Shown here piece after piece: positions 42,001 through 49,416 of a DNA stretch of 64,000 nt. Each line of letters begins with the position of its first letter. The stretch's first letter is position 1. Made by a program: the position numbers and the translations under genes. Source of the DNA: an uncultured Acetatifactor sp. (GTDB lineage: Bacteria; Bacillota; Clostridia; Lachnospirales; Lachnospiraceae). Location: positions 96,088-160,087 of the forward strand of contig CAJUCE010000001.1 of assembly GCA_910584865.1 (NCBI GenBank). Reading direction: 5' to 3'. Below the pieces are notes generated by a model that saw only the letters and a program-made list of their open reading frames with translations, did not search any database and had not been told where the DNA came from.

Positions 42001-43206
42001 GTAGAACTTCTGGGGCAGCATGGGGAGATTCTGCTTTGGGAGTACGCTTTTTCGGGCTGCACAAATTTGATGCGGGTTAGGATGCAGGAACAGGTATGGA
42101 GATTTGATTCCTACGCCGACATCCTGAACGGGCGGATTCCGGAGATGGTACGCCTGATTTTTCACAGCGCCATGAGCTGTTTTGAGGTGGAAAAGGAAGA
42201 AAATCTGACTGCCTATCGGGGGGCCGCCCGGAGAGTCCGCATTCCCAAAGGGATCCGCAGGATTGAGGCAGAGGTATTCCGGGATGTCCTGGCACTGGAG
42301 GAGGCGGAGATACCGGACAGCTTGGAATATATCGGTGCCCGGGCATTTCACGGCACGGACTGGATGGAGAAGCAGAGGGCGCTTTCACCTATGGTAACGG
42401 TAAACCATATGCTTTTGGACGGCTCCGGGTGCGAAGGCATGGTGGAGATTCCCCCGGGTATCCAGCTGGTATGCGGCTGGGCTTTTGCGAATGGTATGGG
42501 GATAGAGGGAATCCGCTTTCGCTCGGATAGGACGCGGGTGGGAGAATATGCTTTCCGCAACTGCATTAATCTGCGGGAAATCATTCTGCCGGAGGGCAGC
42601 CGGGTGGAAATCCGGGGTATCCGGGACAGGGACAGGGAGCTTCCGCCCTTGGCAAAGCAGGCGGTAATGGACAGTATGAATTGTTTTAAGACGGATGAGG
42701 ACGGGGTATTGGAGGAGTGTACGGGAAATATTGCCATACTGCGGGTGGCGGAGGGCATTACAGCCATCGGTGAGGGTGCGTTTCAGGAGGGGAATCTGCT
42801 GACGGAAATCATTCTGCCGTCCACAGTGAGGAGGATCGGCAGGCGTGCCTTCTGGGGATGCAAATGGCTGCGGGCAGTCCGGCAGGCCGGGGAGGTGGAA
42901 GAAATAGAGGACATGGCATTCTTTGGCTGCGGTGCACTGGAGTTGGTGGAGTTGTCGGAGCGGATTCACGTCATTGGAGTCCGGGCTTTCGAAAACTGCA
43001 CTTCTCTGCGGGAAATCCTGATTCCGGAGGGCGTGGAGGAGATTCCTTTCCGGGCTTTTTACCGATGCCATAGCCTGTCGCAGGTACATTTTCCCGCCAG
43101 TTTGAAGCGGGTTGGAAAGGAAGCATTCGCCTTCTGCCGGGAATTGGGTGAAGTTCGGCTGCCGGAGGGAGTTGTGGTGGAGGAGCGAGCTTTCGTGGGG
43201 TGTTGA
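39043..43206 (+). CDS. Giant BspA-like leucine-rich repeat protein
   Basis: The 1387-residue protein is made almost wholly of LRR_5/BspA-type units of about 23 residues with the pattern IPEGVxxIGxxAFxxCxxLxxVxLP. More than 35 units are arranged in at least seven blocks. Each block opens with a spacer such as LLTFRTNLKHVDIPEGI, LLKYLGEEPRVAVPEGI, LWDGRNLGGEVRLRETV or VVSGKGCSGELRLPEGI. No signal peptide, membrane span or sorting motif is visible, which is unusual because BspA proteins are normally surface-exposed. The start at 39043 follows GGAGG by eight bases. A low-complexity acidic insertion (about 750-770, ETDSEETDSEVSG) breaks the repeat array. Ligand-binding or scaffold functions are possible. 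Confidence 0.9.
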   Translation: MEELHIRDGILEAYTGREAAVTVPEGVHTIGKGAFKACVSVKKVLLPAGLRRIEEEAFKGCRNLEEAEIPEGVSYIGAYAFHRCHSLRKISLPVSVTELGDCVFLYCDSLEEARIPGVCRVGAQAFVNDVSLRRLEISSALREDCICDVFTGCGAVQEVAFAGLGTYRFPNAVEAVAGEMELPRLVRAIAVDILRMMELEGRCLLTFRTNLKHVDIPEGIERIGKSCFFDKRGIGSVRFPRSLKEIGSRAFRNCINLETVIFEGKEISIHEDAFKNCSSLKTIRMPGNLQYELEGIGGLQGTEVPEQVRLIQKQVLGNFRISGSILLKYLGEEPRVAVPEGITVIAEEAFAGNEAVDRVLLPESLREIGAGAFRGCVLLQSIGFPEGLERIGDGAFENCVKLLRVNLPRNLTEINEKTFKRCRALKEISFGERTWRIGEQAFYSCASVRELAFPESMRFLGDMAFYRCGALRAVHLLSGIEHVGNLAFAQSGVRRARVSGGGQGYGTGVFSECASLKSLVLEEGVCHIADRMGYGCRALGEVQVPDSLVSVGRNVWEGTPFLENWLQKGRESETEILWDGRNLGGEVRLRETVRIVAGGAFYGNRNLTGMEIPESVQWVGPAVFKGCGGLREVSWRTEECRCLEAEVFSGCVRLERVWSGPRKDPEGVRCGEQGSGPRKESEGVRWEEQAAQVPGFRSIQWKSIGERAFYRCGNLKEVCLKETAQIGKEAFSGCTQIKVIFGHSSEFPSFSDFETDSEETDSEVSGIPGNRAWFGENAFEGTFLAQERQGVPAVVGTIVVSGKGCSGELRLPEGITGIAPFAFSGNNRITGLALPQSLQRIGEGAFWGCGRLAEVSFPENACRIGARAFQKCIALKEVEIRAEQLGAAAFAYCISLRHAIINGKTILPEGFFEGCRELRECVCPDVRAVKSDCFNGCGQLERFDFSRVCVVRESAFAGCSNLKMAAFPEGACIKAHAFEDCCGLEEVELLGQHGEILLWEYAFSGCTNLMRVRMQEQVWRFDSYADILNGRIPEMVRLIFHSAMSCFEVEKEENLTAYRGAARRVRIPKGIRRIEAEVFRDVLALEEAEIPDSLEYIGARAFHGTDWMEKQRALSPMVTVNHMLLDGSGCEGMVEIPPGIQLVCGWAFANGMGIEGIRFRSDRTRVGEYAFRNCINLREIILPEGSRVEIRGIRDRDRELPPLAKQAVMDSMNCFKTDEDGVLEECTGNIAILRVAEGITAIGEGAFQEGNLLTEIILPSTVRRIGRRAFWGCKWLRAVRQAGEVEEIEDMAFFGCGALELVELSERIHVIGVRAFENCTSLREILIPEGVEEIPFRAFYRCHSLSQVHFPASLKRVGKEAFAFCRELGEVRLPEGVVVEERAFVGC

Positions 43207-43340
43207 GCTGTAAAAGCGAGCTTTCGCGGGGTGCCGAGCTGTAAAAGCGAGCTTTCGCGGGGCGCCGAGCTGTAAAAGCGAGCTTTCGTGGGATGCTGAG
43301 CTGTAAAAGCGAGCTTTCGTGGGATGCTGAGCTGTAAAAT
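43186..43340 (+). repeat. 31-nt tandem repeat x5 spanning the stop codon of the LRR gene
   Basis: Five head-to-tail units of CGAGCTTTCG-TGGGGTGTTG-AGCTGTAAAAG run without spacers. The first contains the last codons and TGA of the leucine-rich repeat gene; the other four lie in its 3' untranslated region, up to 50 bases before the next gene. Because 31 is not a multiple of three, the units shift frame relative to each other. Confidence 0.92.
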
Positions 43341-43391
43341 TGGCTTCTATGTGAGTGTTGAATTGAAAGACGGAAGAGACGGAGGAACATT

Positions 43392-44573
43392 ATGAAATAC
43401 CGCACGTTGGGCCGCACCGGGCTGAGGGTTTCCGAAGTAGGATTTGGTACCATACCGATCCTTAAGGGAAGCGTTCCGGTGCTGCCGGCGTATTTTAACC
43501 TGGAGGAAGAAGAGGCCCTGACTGTGCTGAATCATGCTTTCCGGTTGGGCTGCAACCTGTTTGATACAGCTATTGTTCCGGAGTACGGCGATGCGGAGAT
43601 CAAACTGGGAAAGTTTGCCGCCTGCGTGGGCAGGGAGCGCATTGTCATTTCAGATAAGGCCCGGTTTTATGGCGGGAGCGAAATGTACAGGGCGGTGGCT
43701 GCCTCCAATGAGAATCTGGGCACTTATGCGGATCTGTATTTTGTTCATCAGGTGGATCCGGAGCACGCAGACGAGGTATTCGGGAAAGGGGGCGCTCTGG
43801 ATGCCCTGGCGGAATTAAAGAGGGAAGGACGCATCCGCTTTGCGGGAGTGGCTTCTCATTATTATGATATTTTGCTCCGGGGTGCCGGGGATGACAGGGT
43901 GGATGTGCTGCAGGGCAGCGGGAACCTTGTGGAACGGGGGATGTTGGACCGGATGAAGGAAGAGCCGCTTTTTGCGGGGAAGGGATTTCTGGTGAACAAG
44001 GTGTATGCGGCGGGACTTCTGCCCCGCTTTTTTCCTCCGGAACTGTTAATCCGTGCCGTTCTGGTCTATCCTGTTTCAAGCGCGCTTATCGGAATCGGGA
44101 CACTGGAACAGGCCGATGCGGCTTTCGGAAAAGATGCGGAGGGGGATCCGGAAGGGCTTTGCCTGGGCGGTGCAGCAGAACCCGCAGCCATCCCCTCCTT
44201 TCAGGACGCTCTGTCAGTCCTGGAAAAGGAAGTTACGCTTATTCCCGGGGAAAGTACGCTTATTCCCGGGGAAAGTACCCTTATTCCCGGGGAAAGTACC
44301 CTTATTCCCGGGGAAAGTACCCTTATTCCCTGTGACCGCTGCCAGAGATGTGTCTGTCCCTGGGGAACGGAGGTGCATACTCTATTCCGCCAATATCTAT
44401 ACTTCTTTTTAGGGAAAGAGTATTGGTCTCTGCGGAAACTGGAACTGGGAATCGAGGAAAGCGCCGCCCGGTGCAGACAATGTACGGCCATGCCTTGTCT
44501 GGAAATGTGTCCCCGGGGAATTCGGATTACGGATGAGGTGCAGAAGGTGCTGCGTCTGGTGAGGAGCGGATAA
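43392..44573 (+). CDS. Aldo/keto reductase with C-terminal Fe-S cysteine cluster
   Basis: The first about 290 residues form an aldo/keto reductase barrel: YRTLGRTGLRVSEVGFG, NLFDTAIVPEYGDAEIKLG with the Asp-Tyr pair, VISDKAR with the Lys and LYFVHQVDPEH with the His of the catalytic tetrad. The C-terminal part has two cysteine motifs, CDRCQRCVCPWG and CRQCTAMPCLEMCP, typical of 4Fe-4S-binding tails in clostridial family members. Between them and the barrel lie four copies of the heptapeptide TLIPGES plus a partial one. The total is 393 residues. A GGAGGAAC site precedes the ATG. Substrate unknown; flavin- or ferredoxin-linked reduction is plausible. Confidence 0.88.
   Translation: MKYRTLGRTGLRVSEVGFGTIPILKGSVPVLPAYFNLEEEEALTVLNHAFRLGCNLFDTAIVPEYGDAEIKLGKFAACVGRERIVISDKARFYGGSEMYRAVAASNENLGTYADLYFVHQVDPEHADEVFGKGGALDALAELKREGRIRFAGVASHYYDILLRGAGDDRVDVLQGSGNLVERGMLDRMKEEPLFAGKGFLVNKVYAAGLLPRFFPPELLIRAVLVYPVSSALIGIGTLEQADAAFGKDAEGDPEGLCLGGAAEPAAIPSFQDALSVLEKEVTLIPGESTLIPGESTLIPGESTLIPGESTLIPCDRCQRCVCPWGTEVHTLFRQYLYFFLGKEYWSLRKLELGIEESAARCRQCTAMPCLEMCPRGIRITDEVQKVLRLVRSG
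44235..44330 (+). repeat. 21-nt in-frame repeat (TLIPGES) in the reductase gene
   Basis: ACGCTTATTCCCGGGGAAAGT and near-identical copies occur four times, with a fifth partial unit running directly into the first Fe-S cysteine motif. The reading frame is kept. Related enzymes would simply read LIPCDRC here, so this looks like a recent expansion. Confidence 0.9.
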
Positions 44574-44650
44574 TGAACAGGGGCGATAATATGCGGTTCT
44601 GCAGGGAAGCGGACCCGGGAGGAATAATCATGCATGCCCCAATGCCACGT

Positions 44651-45806
44651 CTATTTTTCCTCAAAGGAAAAAGTCACCTCCCACGCTCCGTCCAGCAGGA
44701 ATCCTCCGGAGCGAAAGTCGCCGCTCCAAGAAGCTCCCTGCAGTTCATCCGGTGTGATATCAAAAATATAATCCGTATATTCATATCCGTAGTCATCCCG
44801 GAAGGTCACCGCACAAAAGGAGCCTTCCCTGTGGGAGCATTCCAGTCTGTCCCCGTAAACATTGCCCCGCGCGTCGGTGAGTTTCAGGTTCCCGTGATCA
44901 TGTTCGGCATCCTTCCTGTTTTGGCGAAGCTGTACATGGAAGCCGTTGTCCAGAAAGCCTGCGGCGGTGACGGTGAATCCCTCCGCCACGGGAAAGCCCC
45001 AGTTTCCGGGCAGGAGCACGAGGGCCTCGTCATCTGCCGTGCGAATGGATTTGCAGTAGTTGTCCACATAAGACCATACATGGCAGCGACGGAATTCTGC
45101 GGCCGGCTGGGAGGGCAGGCTGTTCCAGTCCGGCCAAAGAACCGGCTCGGAGATGGTCTGTGCCAATAACAGCTGATCCACGCAGAGGGTAAACTGCTGT
45201 TCCTGAAGGTACAGTGGCTTCCTGGAAGCATCGGAGGGGGTGATGGTCACCAGGAAACCGTGGGTATGGGTGGCCTCATCGTATCCCAGGGACTGGTATT
45301 GATAGAAAGTTTCCTGGGTCTCATCCGGTTTATCCGCATGGTAGCTGTGATAGAAATCCACGCCCTGGGACAGGCGGTTTAAGCCGCTGGTGTCTTCCAG
45401 GGTCAGATAGGCAGTGAGGGAGCCTTTTTCCACAGAGGCATACTGTACGGTGAGGGTGATGCCCTGGCTGGTGGAAGTCAGCTGAATTGGACGCACGGCG
45501 CCTGCCACATCTTCCGGAATAGGGTGGAAAAAGTGTCCGTAGGCGCTGACGGCAGCGGTGGATAGCAGAATCGCTGCCAGGGCCGCAGCGGCAGCCGTTC
45601 CCGCCAGTTTGGACAGGGCAGGATTTCCGGAATGTGGAACATAATCTTTTGAACCATTTTTCCGGCCACATTTCAGACTATTGTTTTGGCAGTCTTCCGG
45701 ATGGTTTTCCAGGCAGTCTTTCCGGCAGTCCTCCTATCTGGATTTTTGCAAGGGCATCGGGAGGGAGGGTAAGGTGTTCCATGGCTTTTCTATAGATTGA
45801 TTTCAT
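44651..45806 (-). pseudogene. DUF4179-type anti-sigma factor gene with a +1 frameshift
   Basis: Translation from the ATG at 45806 gives MKSIYRKAMEHLTLPPDALA, the cytoplasmic sigma-binding start of these anti-sigma factors, but stops at 45680-45678. The rest is in the +1 frame, open from 45733 to 44651. It reads CGRKNGSKDYVPHSGNPALS, a membrane span (AAAAALAAILLSTAAVSAYG), then a 280-residue extracytoplasmic beta-rich domain (ITLTVQYASVEKGSLTAYL and so on). A one-base insertion within 45681-45733, where GACTGCC occurs three times, explains it. The start overlaps the sigma gene by 17 nt after AGGAG. Either the gene is broken, the frame is switched by repeat slippage, or a programmed frameshift is used. 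Confidence 0.75.
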
Positions 45807-46260
45807 CGTTGCACAACTCCTTTCTCAACAGGTTTCGGGCTCTCTGCATTCTTGTCTGTACCGTTGTAAGGGAGAGGGACAGGATGCGGGCGATTTTTTT
45901 CTGGCTGTATCCCTCATAATAGTGCAGATGGACGGGAGCCCGGTATTTGGCAGGAAGCGCCATCACGGCATCCAGTACGGCCCGCTGGGTATCGTCCGGG
46001 ATGTGGACAGCTTCCTCCAGGGGGGCGGTTTTCCAACGGCCCAGGAACCGGAAGCGGTCACGGCAGGCGTTGGCGGCACACTGGAGCAGCCAGGCCTTCT
46101 CCCGCCCGGGTTCCAGGACGATGTTCCCCTTTGCCAGACGGCAGAATATGGTCTGGCAGATATCTTCCGCATCGGCGGTATGGCGGGTGATGCTGTAGGC
46201 AAAGCGGTAGACATCATTTCCATACTGCTGAAACAGGCGGGTCAGCTCTTCGGTGGTCAT
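45790..46260 (-). CDS. ECF RNA polymerase sigma factor
   Basis: The 156-residue protein has sigma region 2 (ELTRLFQQYGNDVYRFAYSITRHTADAEDICQTIFCRLA with the -10-binding AEDICQ-type helix) and region 4 (LPAKYRAPVHLHYYEGYSQKKIARILSLSLTTVQTRMQRARNLLRKEL). It has no region 1 or 3, the ECF pattern. It would direct a small stress regulon and be held by the membrane anti-sigma factor encoded next. ATG at 46260 follows AAAGGAAG. A GGAAT / GTT pair upstream (46342-46320 on the minus strand) could be an ECF-type autopromoter. Since the anti-sigma gene is frameshifted, the factor may be active without restraint. Confidence 0.93.
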   Translation of the reverse strand: MTTEELTRLFQQYGNDVYRFAYSITRHTADAEDICQTIFCRLAKGNIVLEPGREKAWLLQCAANACRDRFRFLGRWKTAPLEEAVHIPDDTQRAVLDAVMALPAKYRAPVHLHYYEGYSQKKIARILSLSLTTVQTRMQRARNLLRKELCNDEINL

Positions 46261-46417
46261 GGTCGCACTTCCTTTCCGGGAGAAGGAAGTGTCTGGAAAT
46301 AACTGTAAAATCAAGTTATAACAGTTATCTTCGGACAATTCCTGAATGGTTTCACTGATATAAGGATTGGGAAGTATATTTTATCACAGAAACTAAAAAT
46401 TTTATCTATAAATTTTG

Positions 46418-46447
46418 TTGCAATCCACTGGCCTTGGTTGTTATAAT
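46418..46447 (+). promoter_or_regulatory. Sigma-A promoter of azlCD
   Basis: TTGCAA (46418-46423) and TATAAT (46442-46447) are spaced by 18 bp, about 30 bases before the start of azlC. Confidence 0.75.
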
Positions 46448-46478
46448 AAATATATTGGGGTAGTTAGAGGTGACAAAA

Positions 46479-47303
46479 TTGAACCGAAACAAAAAGATAT
46501 TTGCCAATGGAATACATGACGGAATTCCCATTGCCCTGGGCTATTTTGCGGTAGCCTTTTCTCTGGGAATCGTGGCGAAAAAGGCAGGTCTGAATCCTTT
46601 TCAGGGATTTTTGTCGAGTATTTTAAACCATGCTTCCGCAGGAGAATATGCGGAATTTACGGTGATTATGGCAAATGCGCCCTATTTTGAGATGGCATTT
46701 GTCATATTGGTTACTAATATACGGTATCTTCTTATGAGCTGCGCTTTGAGCCAGAAATTTGACTGCGGTACAGCTCTGGGACACCGGCTTTTGGTGGGAT
46801 TCGGCATCACAGACGAAATTTTTGGAATCTCGGTGGGGAAGCCGGGGATTCTGAATCCTTATTACAGCTACGGGGCCATGGTCATAGCGTTGCCTGGCTG
46901 GGCTTTAGGGACGGCTATGGGAGTGGTGGCAGGCAATGTGCTGCCAGTATCCGTAGTCAGTGCTTTGAGTGTGGCCTTGTATGGGATGTTTGTGGCTATT
47001 ATTATTCCGGCGGCGAAAACCAGTAAAGTGGTAGGCGGGGTGATTCTGGTCAGTTTTCTGGCAAGTTTCGTGGTTTCCCGAATACATCTGTTTGATAGTC
47101 TGTCCGACAGCATGAAGATCAGCCTTTTGACAGTGCTGATTGCAGGTGCGGCAGCGATTCTGTTTCCACTGAAGGCGGAGACAGGCCAGGAAAGTGAGCC
47201 GGAAGAAGGAGCGGAGGCCCGGAACCCGGAAGAGGAAGAGGCGGAACCGGAAAGCAAAACCGGAAAGAGGACGAAGCGGAATCAAAGCAGGAAGAGGGGC
47301 TGA
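46479..47303 (+). CDS. azlC: AzlC family branched-chain amino acid exporter subunit
   Basis: This polytopic membrane protein forms, with AzlD, an exporter for branched-chain amino acids and analogues. The family start FANGIHDGIPIALGYFAVAFSLGI, the NHASAGEYAEF segment and DEIFGIS are present; about seven spans follow, then an unusual 45-residue charged tail of Glu and Lys/Arg repeats. I place the start at the TTG 46479, five bases after AGGTGA; a GTG at 46470 overlaps that site and is the alternative. azlD follows after 76 bases. AzlD-type partners are always encoded next to it, supporting the call. Confidence 0.9.
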   Translation: MNRNKKIFANGIHDGIPIALGYFAVAFSLGIVAKKAGLNPFQGFLSSILNHASAGEYAEFTVIMANAPYFEMAFVILVTNIRYLLMSCALSQKFDCGTALGHRLLVGFGITDEIFGISVGKPGILNPYYSYGAMVIALPGWALGTAMGVVAGNVLPVSVVSALSVALYGMFVAIIIPAAKTSKVVGGVILVSFLASFVVSRIHLFDSLSDSMKISLLTVLIAGAAAILFPLKAETGQESEPEEGAEARNPEEEEAEPESKTGKRTKRNQSRKRG

Positions 47304-47379
47304 AAAATGGAAATAATTTGTCAGAAGGCTTTCGGAGCATTGACGCGCCGGAGTCCGGCATCAGACAGGAGGCGGCAAA

Positions 47380-47697
47380 ATGACGCATAATATCTATCTG
47401 TACATATTGGTAGCGGCCGCAGTTTCCTTCCTGATCCGTGTCCTGCCGCTGACCTTGATTCGAAAAAAGATCAAAAACCCATTTATCCGTTCATTTTTAT
47501 ATTATGTACCATATGTCACATTGGCGGTGATGACTTTTCCGGCCATTATCACGGCGCCGCAGATTCCGCTGGCGGGTATTTTGGCTTTGGCGGCGGGTAT
47601 CCTGGCGGCATGGAAGGGATTGAACATGGTGGGAATTGCGGTATTGTGCTGCGGCGTGGTTTTTGTAGTGGAGACGGCGGCAGGATTTTTTCTTTGA
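47380..47697 (+). CDS. azlD: AzlD family exporter subunit
   Basis: The 105-residue membrane protein has four spans, with the AzlD features VSFLIRVLPLTLIRKKI, FLYYVPYVTLAVMTFPAI and a C-terminal VGIAVLCCGVVFVVE. It pairs with AzlC for export of branched-chain amino acids. GGAGGCGGCAAA precedes the ATG. A nested hairpin lies 18 bases after its stop. Confidence 0.92.
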   Translation: MTHNIYLYILVAAAVSFLIRVLPLTLIRKKIKNPFIRSFLYYVPYVTLAVMTFPAIITAPQIPLAGILALAAGILAAWKGLNMVGIAVLCCGVVFVVETAAGFFL

Positions 47698-47714
47698 GAG
47701 GAAGGTCTCGGATA

Positions 47715-47767
47715 GTGAAGAATGTGTTTCGAAATAAATTTGCAGGATTGAAAATTTATTTCTTCAC
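47715..47767 (+). repeat. Nested AT-rich hairpin after azlD
   Basis: Outer arms GTGAAGA / TCTTCAC and inner arms AAATAAATTT / AAATTTATTT are both perfect, giving a cruciform-like structure of 53 bp. It probably closes the azlCD transcript or separates it from the small gene after it. Confidence 0.6.
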
Positions 47768-47806
47768 ATAAGAAAGCCGGAGGGCGTCAGGAAGGGGGTT
47801 GTAGTC

Positions 47807-47938
47807 ATGTATGAATTAACCGGATCGTTGGTCAATATTGCATTTTATGTGTTGGCAGCAGTGGTGATCATCGGAGCCATTGTCAAGATCGTGAAGTCCA
47901 AAAAGGACAACGGAAAAGACGATGAGAAAAAGAATTGA
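47807..47938 (+). CDS. 43-residue single-span membrane protein
   Basis: An ATG ten bases after GGAAGGGGG opens a 43-residue frame: MYELTGSLVNIAFYVLAAVV, then IIGAIVKIVKSKKDNGKDDEKKN. It has one clear membrane helix (about 9-30) and a strongly charged Lys/Asp tail, a common design for small regulatory or subunit-like membrane proteins. I do not know the family. It lies between azlD and the YitT gene, in the same direction, 106 bases before the latter. The good ribosome-binding site and the ordered composition make it a likely real gene. Confidence 0.65.
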   Translation: MYELTGSLVNIAFYVLAAVVIIGAIVKIVKSKKDNGKDDEKKN

Positions 47939-48043
47939 CCAGAAATGATTAACCATTGAAGACTGAATTTTGTCCGAACGAGTACCGGCGTTATCGGAGG
48001 ACAGGCGCGGAGTGGGGAGCACTATGGAGGACAGGAAGAAGAA

Positions 48044-48913
48044 ATGGATGATAAAATGCACATGAACTGGTCGGCGCGTTCAATCGGCGCCATTTTATTG
48101 GGAAATATCGTATATGCGTTGACGGTGAAGCTGTTTTTGCTTCCGGCCAGTCTGGCCAGCGGAGGCGCCACAGGAATAGCCCTGGCGGCACATTACGCTA
48201 CGGGGGTATCGGTTTCGGGCATTTTGCTCCTTGTGAATGTGAGTATGCTTTTGCTGGGACTATTTGCCCTGGGAAAATCCTTTGTGGTGACCACCCTGCT
48301 GAGCACGTTCCTGATTCCGGCAGCTTTGGAGGTGGCAGACAGGGTTCTGGGGGAATTTGTGCTGACGGAGGATATCCTTTTGTGTACGCTTTTTGCCGGT
48401 CTGGGCGTGGGCGCGTCTCTGGGGATCGTCATACGGACCGGCGCTTCCACAGGTGGAATGGATATTCCGCCGCTGGTTTTGTACAAGTATTTCCGGGTAC
48501 CGGTGTCGGTGAGCCTCTATGTTTTTGATGTGTTGATCCTGCTGTTGCAGGTGCCACTGCATCCGGCAGAAAATATTCTGTACGGTATTTTGTTTGTGAT
48601 GGTTTCAGCCATTGTGCTGGATAAGACGATGATGATCGGTACCACGCAGACAGAGGTAAAGATTGTCAGCAATCAGTCCGCCAGGCTGCAGGAAGCGATT
48701 TTAAAGCAGCTTGACCGGGGAGTGACGCTTCTGGACGCGGAAGGCGGGTATCTGCATGACAAAACCCAGATGATCTTCAGCGTGATTTCCAACAGAGAGC
48801 TGTACAAGCTGGAAAAAATCGCGCACAGCATTGATCCGAACTGCTTTATGGTGATCACGAGAGTCAGCGAAGTGAAGGGCAGAGGTTTTTCCATGGACAA
48901 GCATGCTCTGTAA
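48044..48913 (+). CDS. YitT family membrane protein
   Basis: The 289-residue protein has five to six N-terminal spans (AILLGNIVYALTVKLFLLPASLASGGATGIAL is the YitT signature start, later GASTGGMDIPPLVLYKYF) and a C-terminal soluble DUF2179 domain (about 205-289; ILKQLDRGVTLLDAEGGYLHDKTQMIFSVISNRELYKL). These proteins are thought to bind a small ligand with the soluble domain and to act at the membrane; the transported or sensed molecule is not established. A strong terminator follows 18 bases after the stop. Confidence 0.92.
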   Translation: MDDKMHMNWSARSIGAILLGNIVYALTVKLFLLPASLASGGATGIALAAHYATGVSVSGILLLVNVSMLLLGLFALGKSFVVTTLLSTFLIPAALEVADRVLGEFVLTEDILLCTLFAGLGVGASLGIVIRTGASTGGMDIPPLVLYKYFRVPVSVSLYVFDVLILLLQVPLHPAENILYGILFVMVSAIVLDKTMMIGTTQTEVKIVSNQSARLQEAILKQLDRGVTLLDAEGGYLHDKTQMIFSVISNRELYKLEKIAHSIDPNCFMVITRVSEVKGRGFSMDKHAL

Positions 48914-48931
48914 TCCTCACTTTTACAATCG

Positions 48932-48976
48932 AAACAGCCGCCCGCTTTTGCAATTTTTAGCGAGGCGGCTGTTTTT
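48932..48976 (+). terminator. Strong terminator after the YitT gene
   Basis: AAACAGCCGCC (48932-48942) pairs with GGCGGCTGTTT (48964-48974), followed by further Ts. It is a long stem with a 21-base loop. Confidence 0.85.
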
Positions 48977-49290
48977 CTGTGAAAGTCCCGTAACTTGCCT
49001 TGCGGAATCCGCGCAGTCCGAATAAGCTCTCTTGCTTATTCGGCAAGACAGCAACGCGCCAAACCGCATGCCCTTGCGGTTTGTGTGCATCCACAGTAAA
49101 CCTCCAGACTTTCATGCATGGTGGAACAGCCAGGACGTATGGAGGTTTTCTGTGAAAGTCCCGTAACTTGCCTCCCAGACTTTCTTGCAAGGTGGCGCGG
49201 CCGTCGGCATGGGCGTTTCGTTTCGGAAAAGAAAATAATGGTATCGGCGCTTTAAAGTAAATATTCTCTAAAGATTTGTTAAAGATATGA
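48977..49290. repeat. REP-like hairpin and direct-repeat array
   Basis: TCTGTGAAAGTCCCGTAACT plus TGCCT occurs twice (about 48976 and 49151). Between the copies lie hairpins CCGAATAAGC..GCTTATTCGG and AAACCGCA..TGCGGTTT. Similar palindromes occur after the DUF2264 gene (about 5025-5075). The 503-bp gap to the next gene has no gene of its own. Confidence 0.6.
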
Positions 49291-49299
49291 AAAAACATA

Positions 49300-49328
49300 T
49301 TGAGGGGCCGAAAAAAGTTTGATATAGT
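49300..49328 (+). promoter_or_regulatory. Promoter of the phospholipid gene block
   Basis: TTGAGG (49300-49305) and TATAGT (49323-49328) are spaced by 17 bp, about 90 bases before the PAP2 start codon. Confidence 0.65.
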
Positions 49329-49416
49329 CTTATTCGGAGATGATATTCAATTTGAAAATCAGAGAGACATCAGGTTTTGCCTGCGGCCGACTGCAGGCAG
49401 AAACCGGGAGGACAAC

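Noticed and set aside
43186..43340. Direct repeats of 31 nt looking like a CRISPR array
   Set aside because: The units are adjacent without spacers, one unit codes for the end of a gene, and no cas genes are nearby.
44573..45169. 198-codon plus-strand frame after the reductase gene
   Set aside because: It is antisense to the anti-sigma factor gene, whose domains are recognisable on the other strand.
46320..46342. ECF-type autopromoter (GGAAT, 15 bp, GTT) before the sigma gene
   Set aside because: The motif is too short and common to call alone; it is mentioned in the sigma factor entry only.
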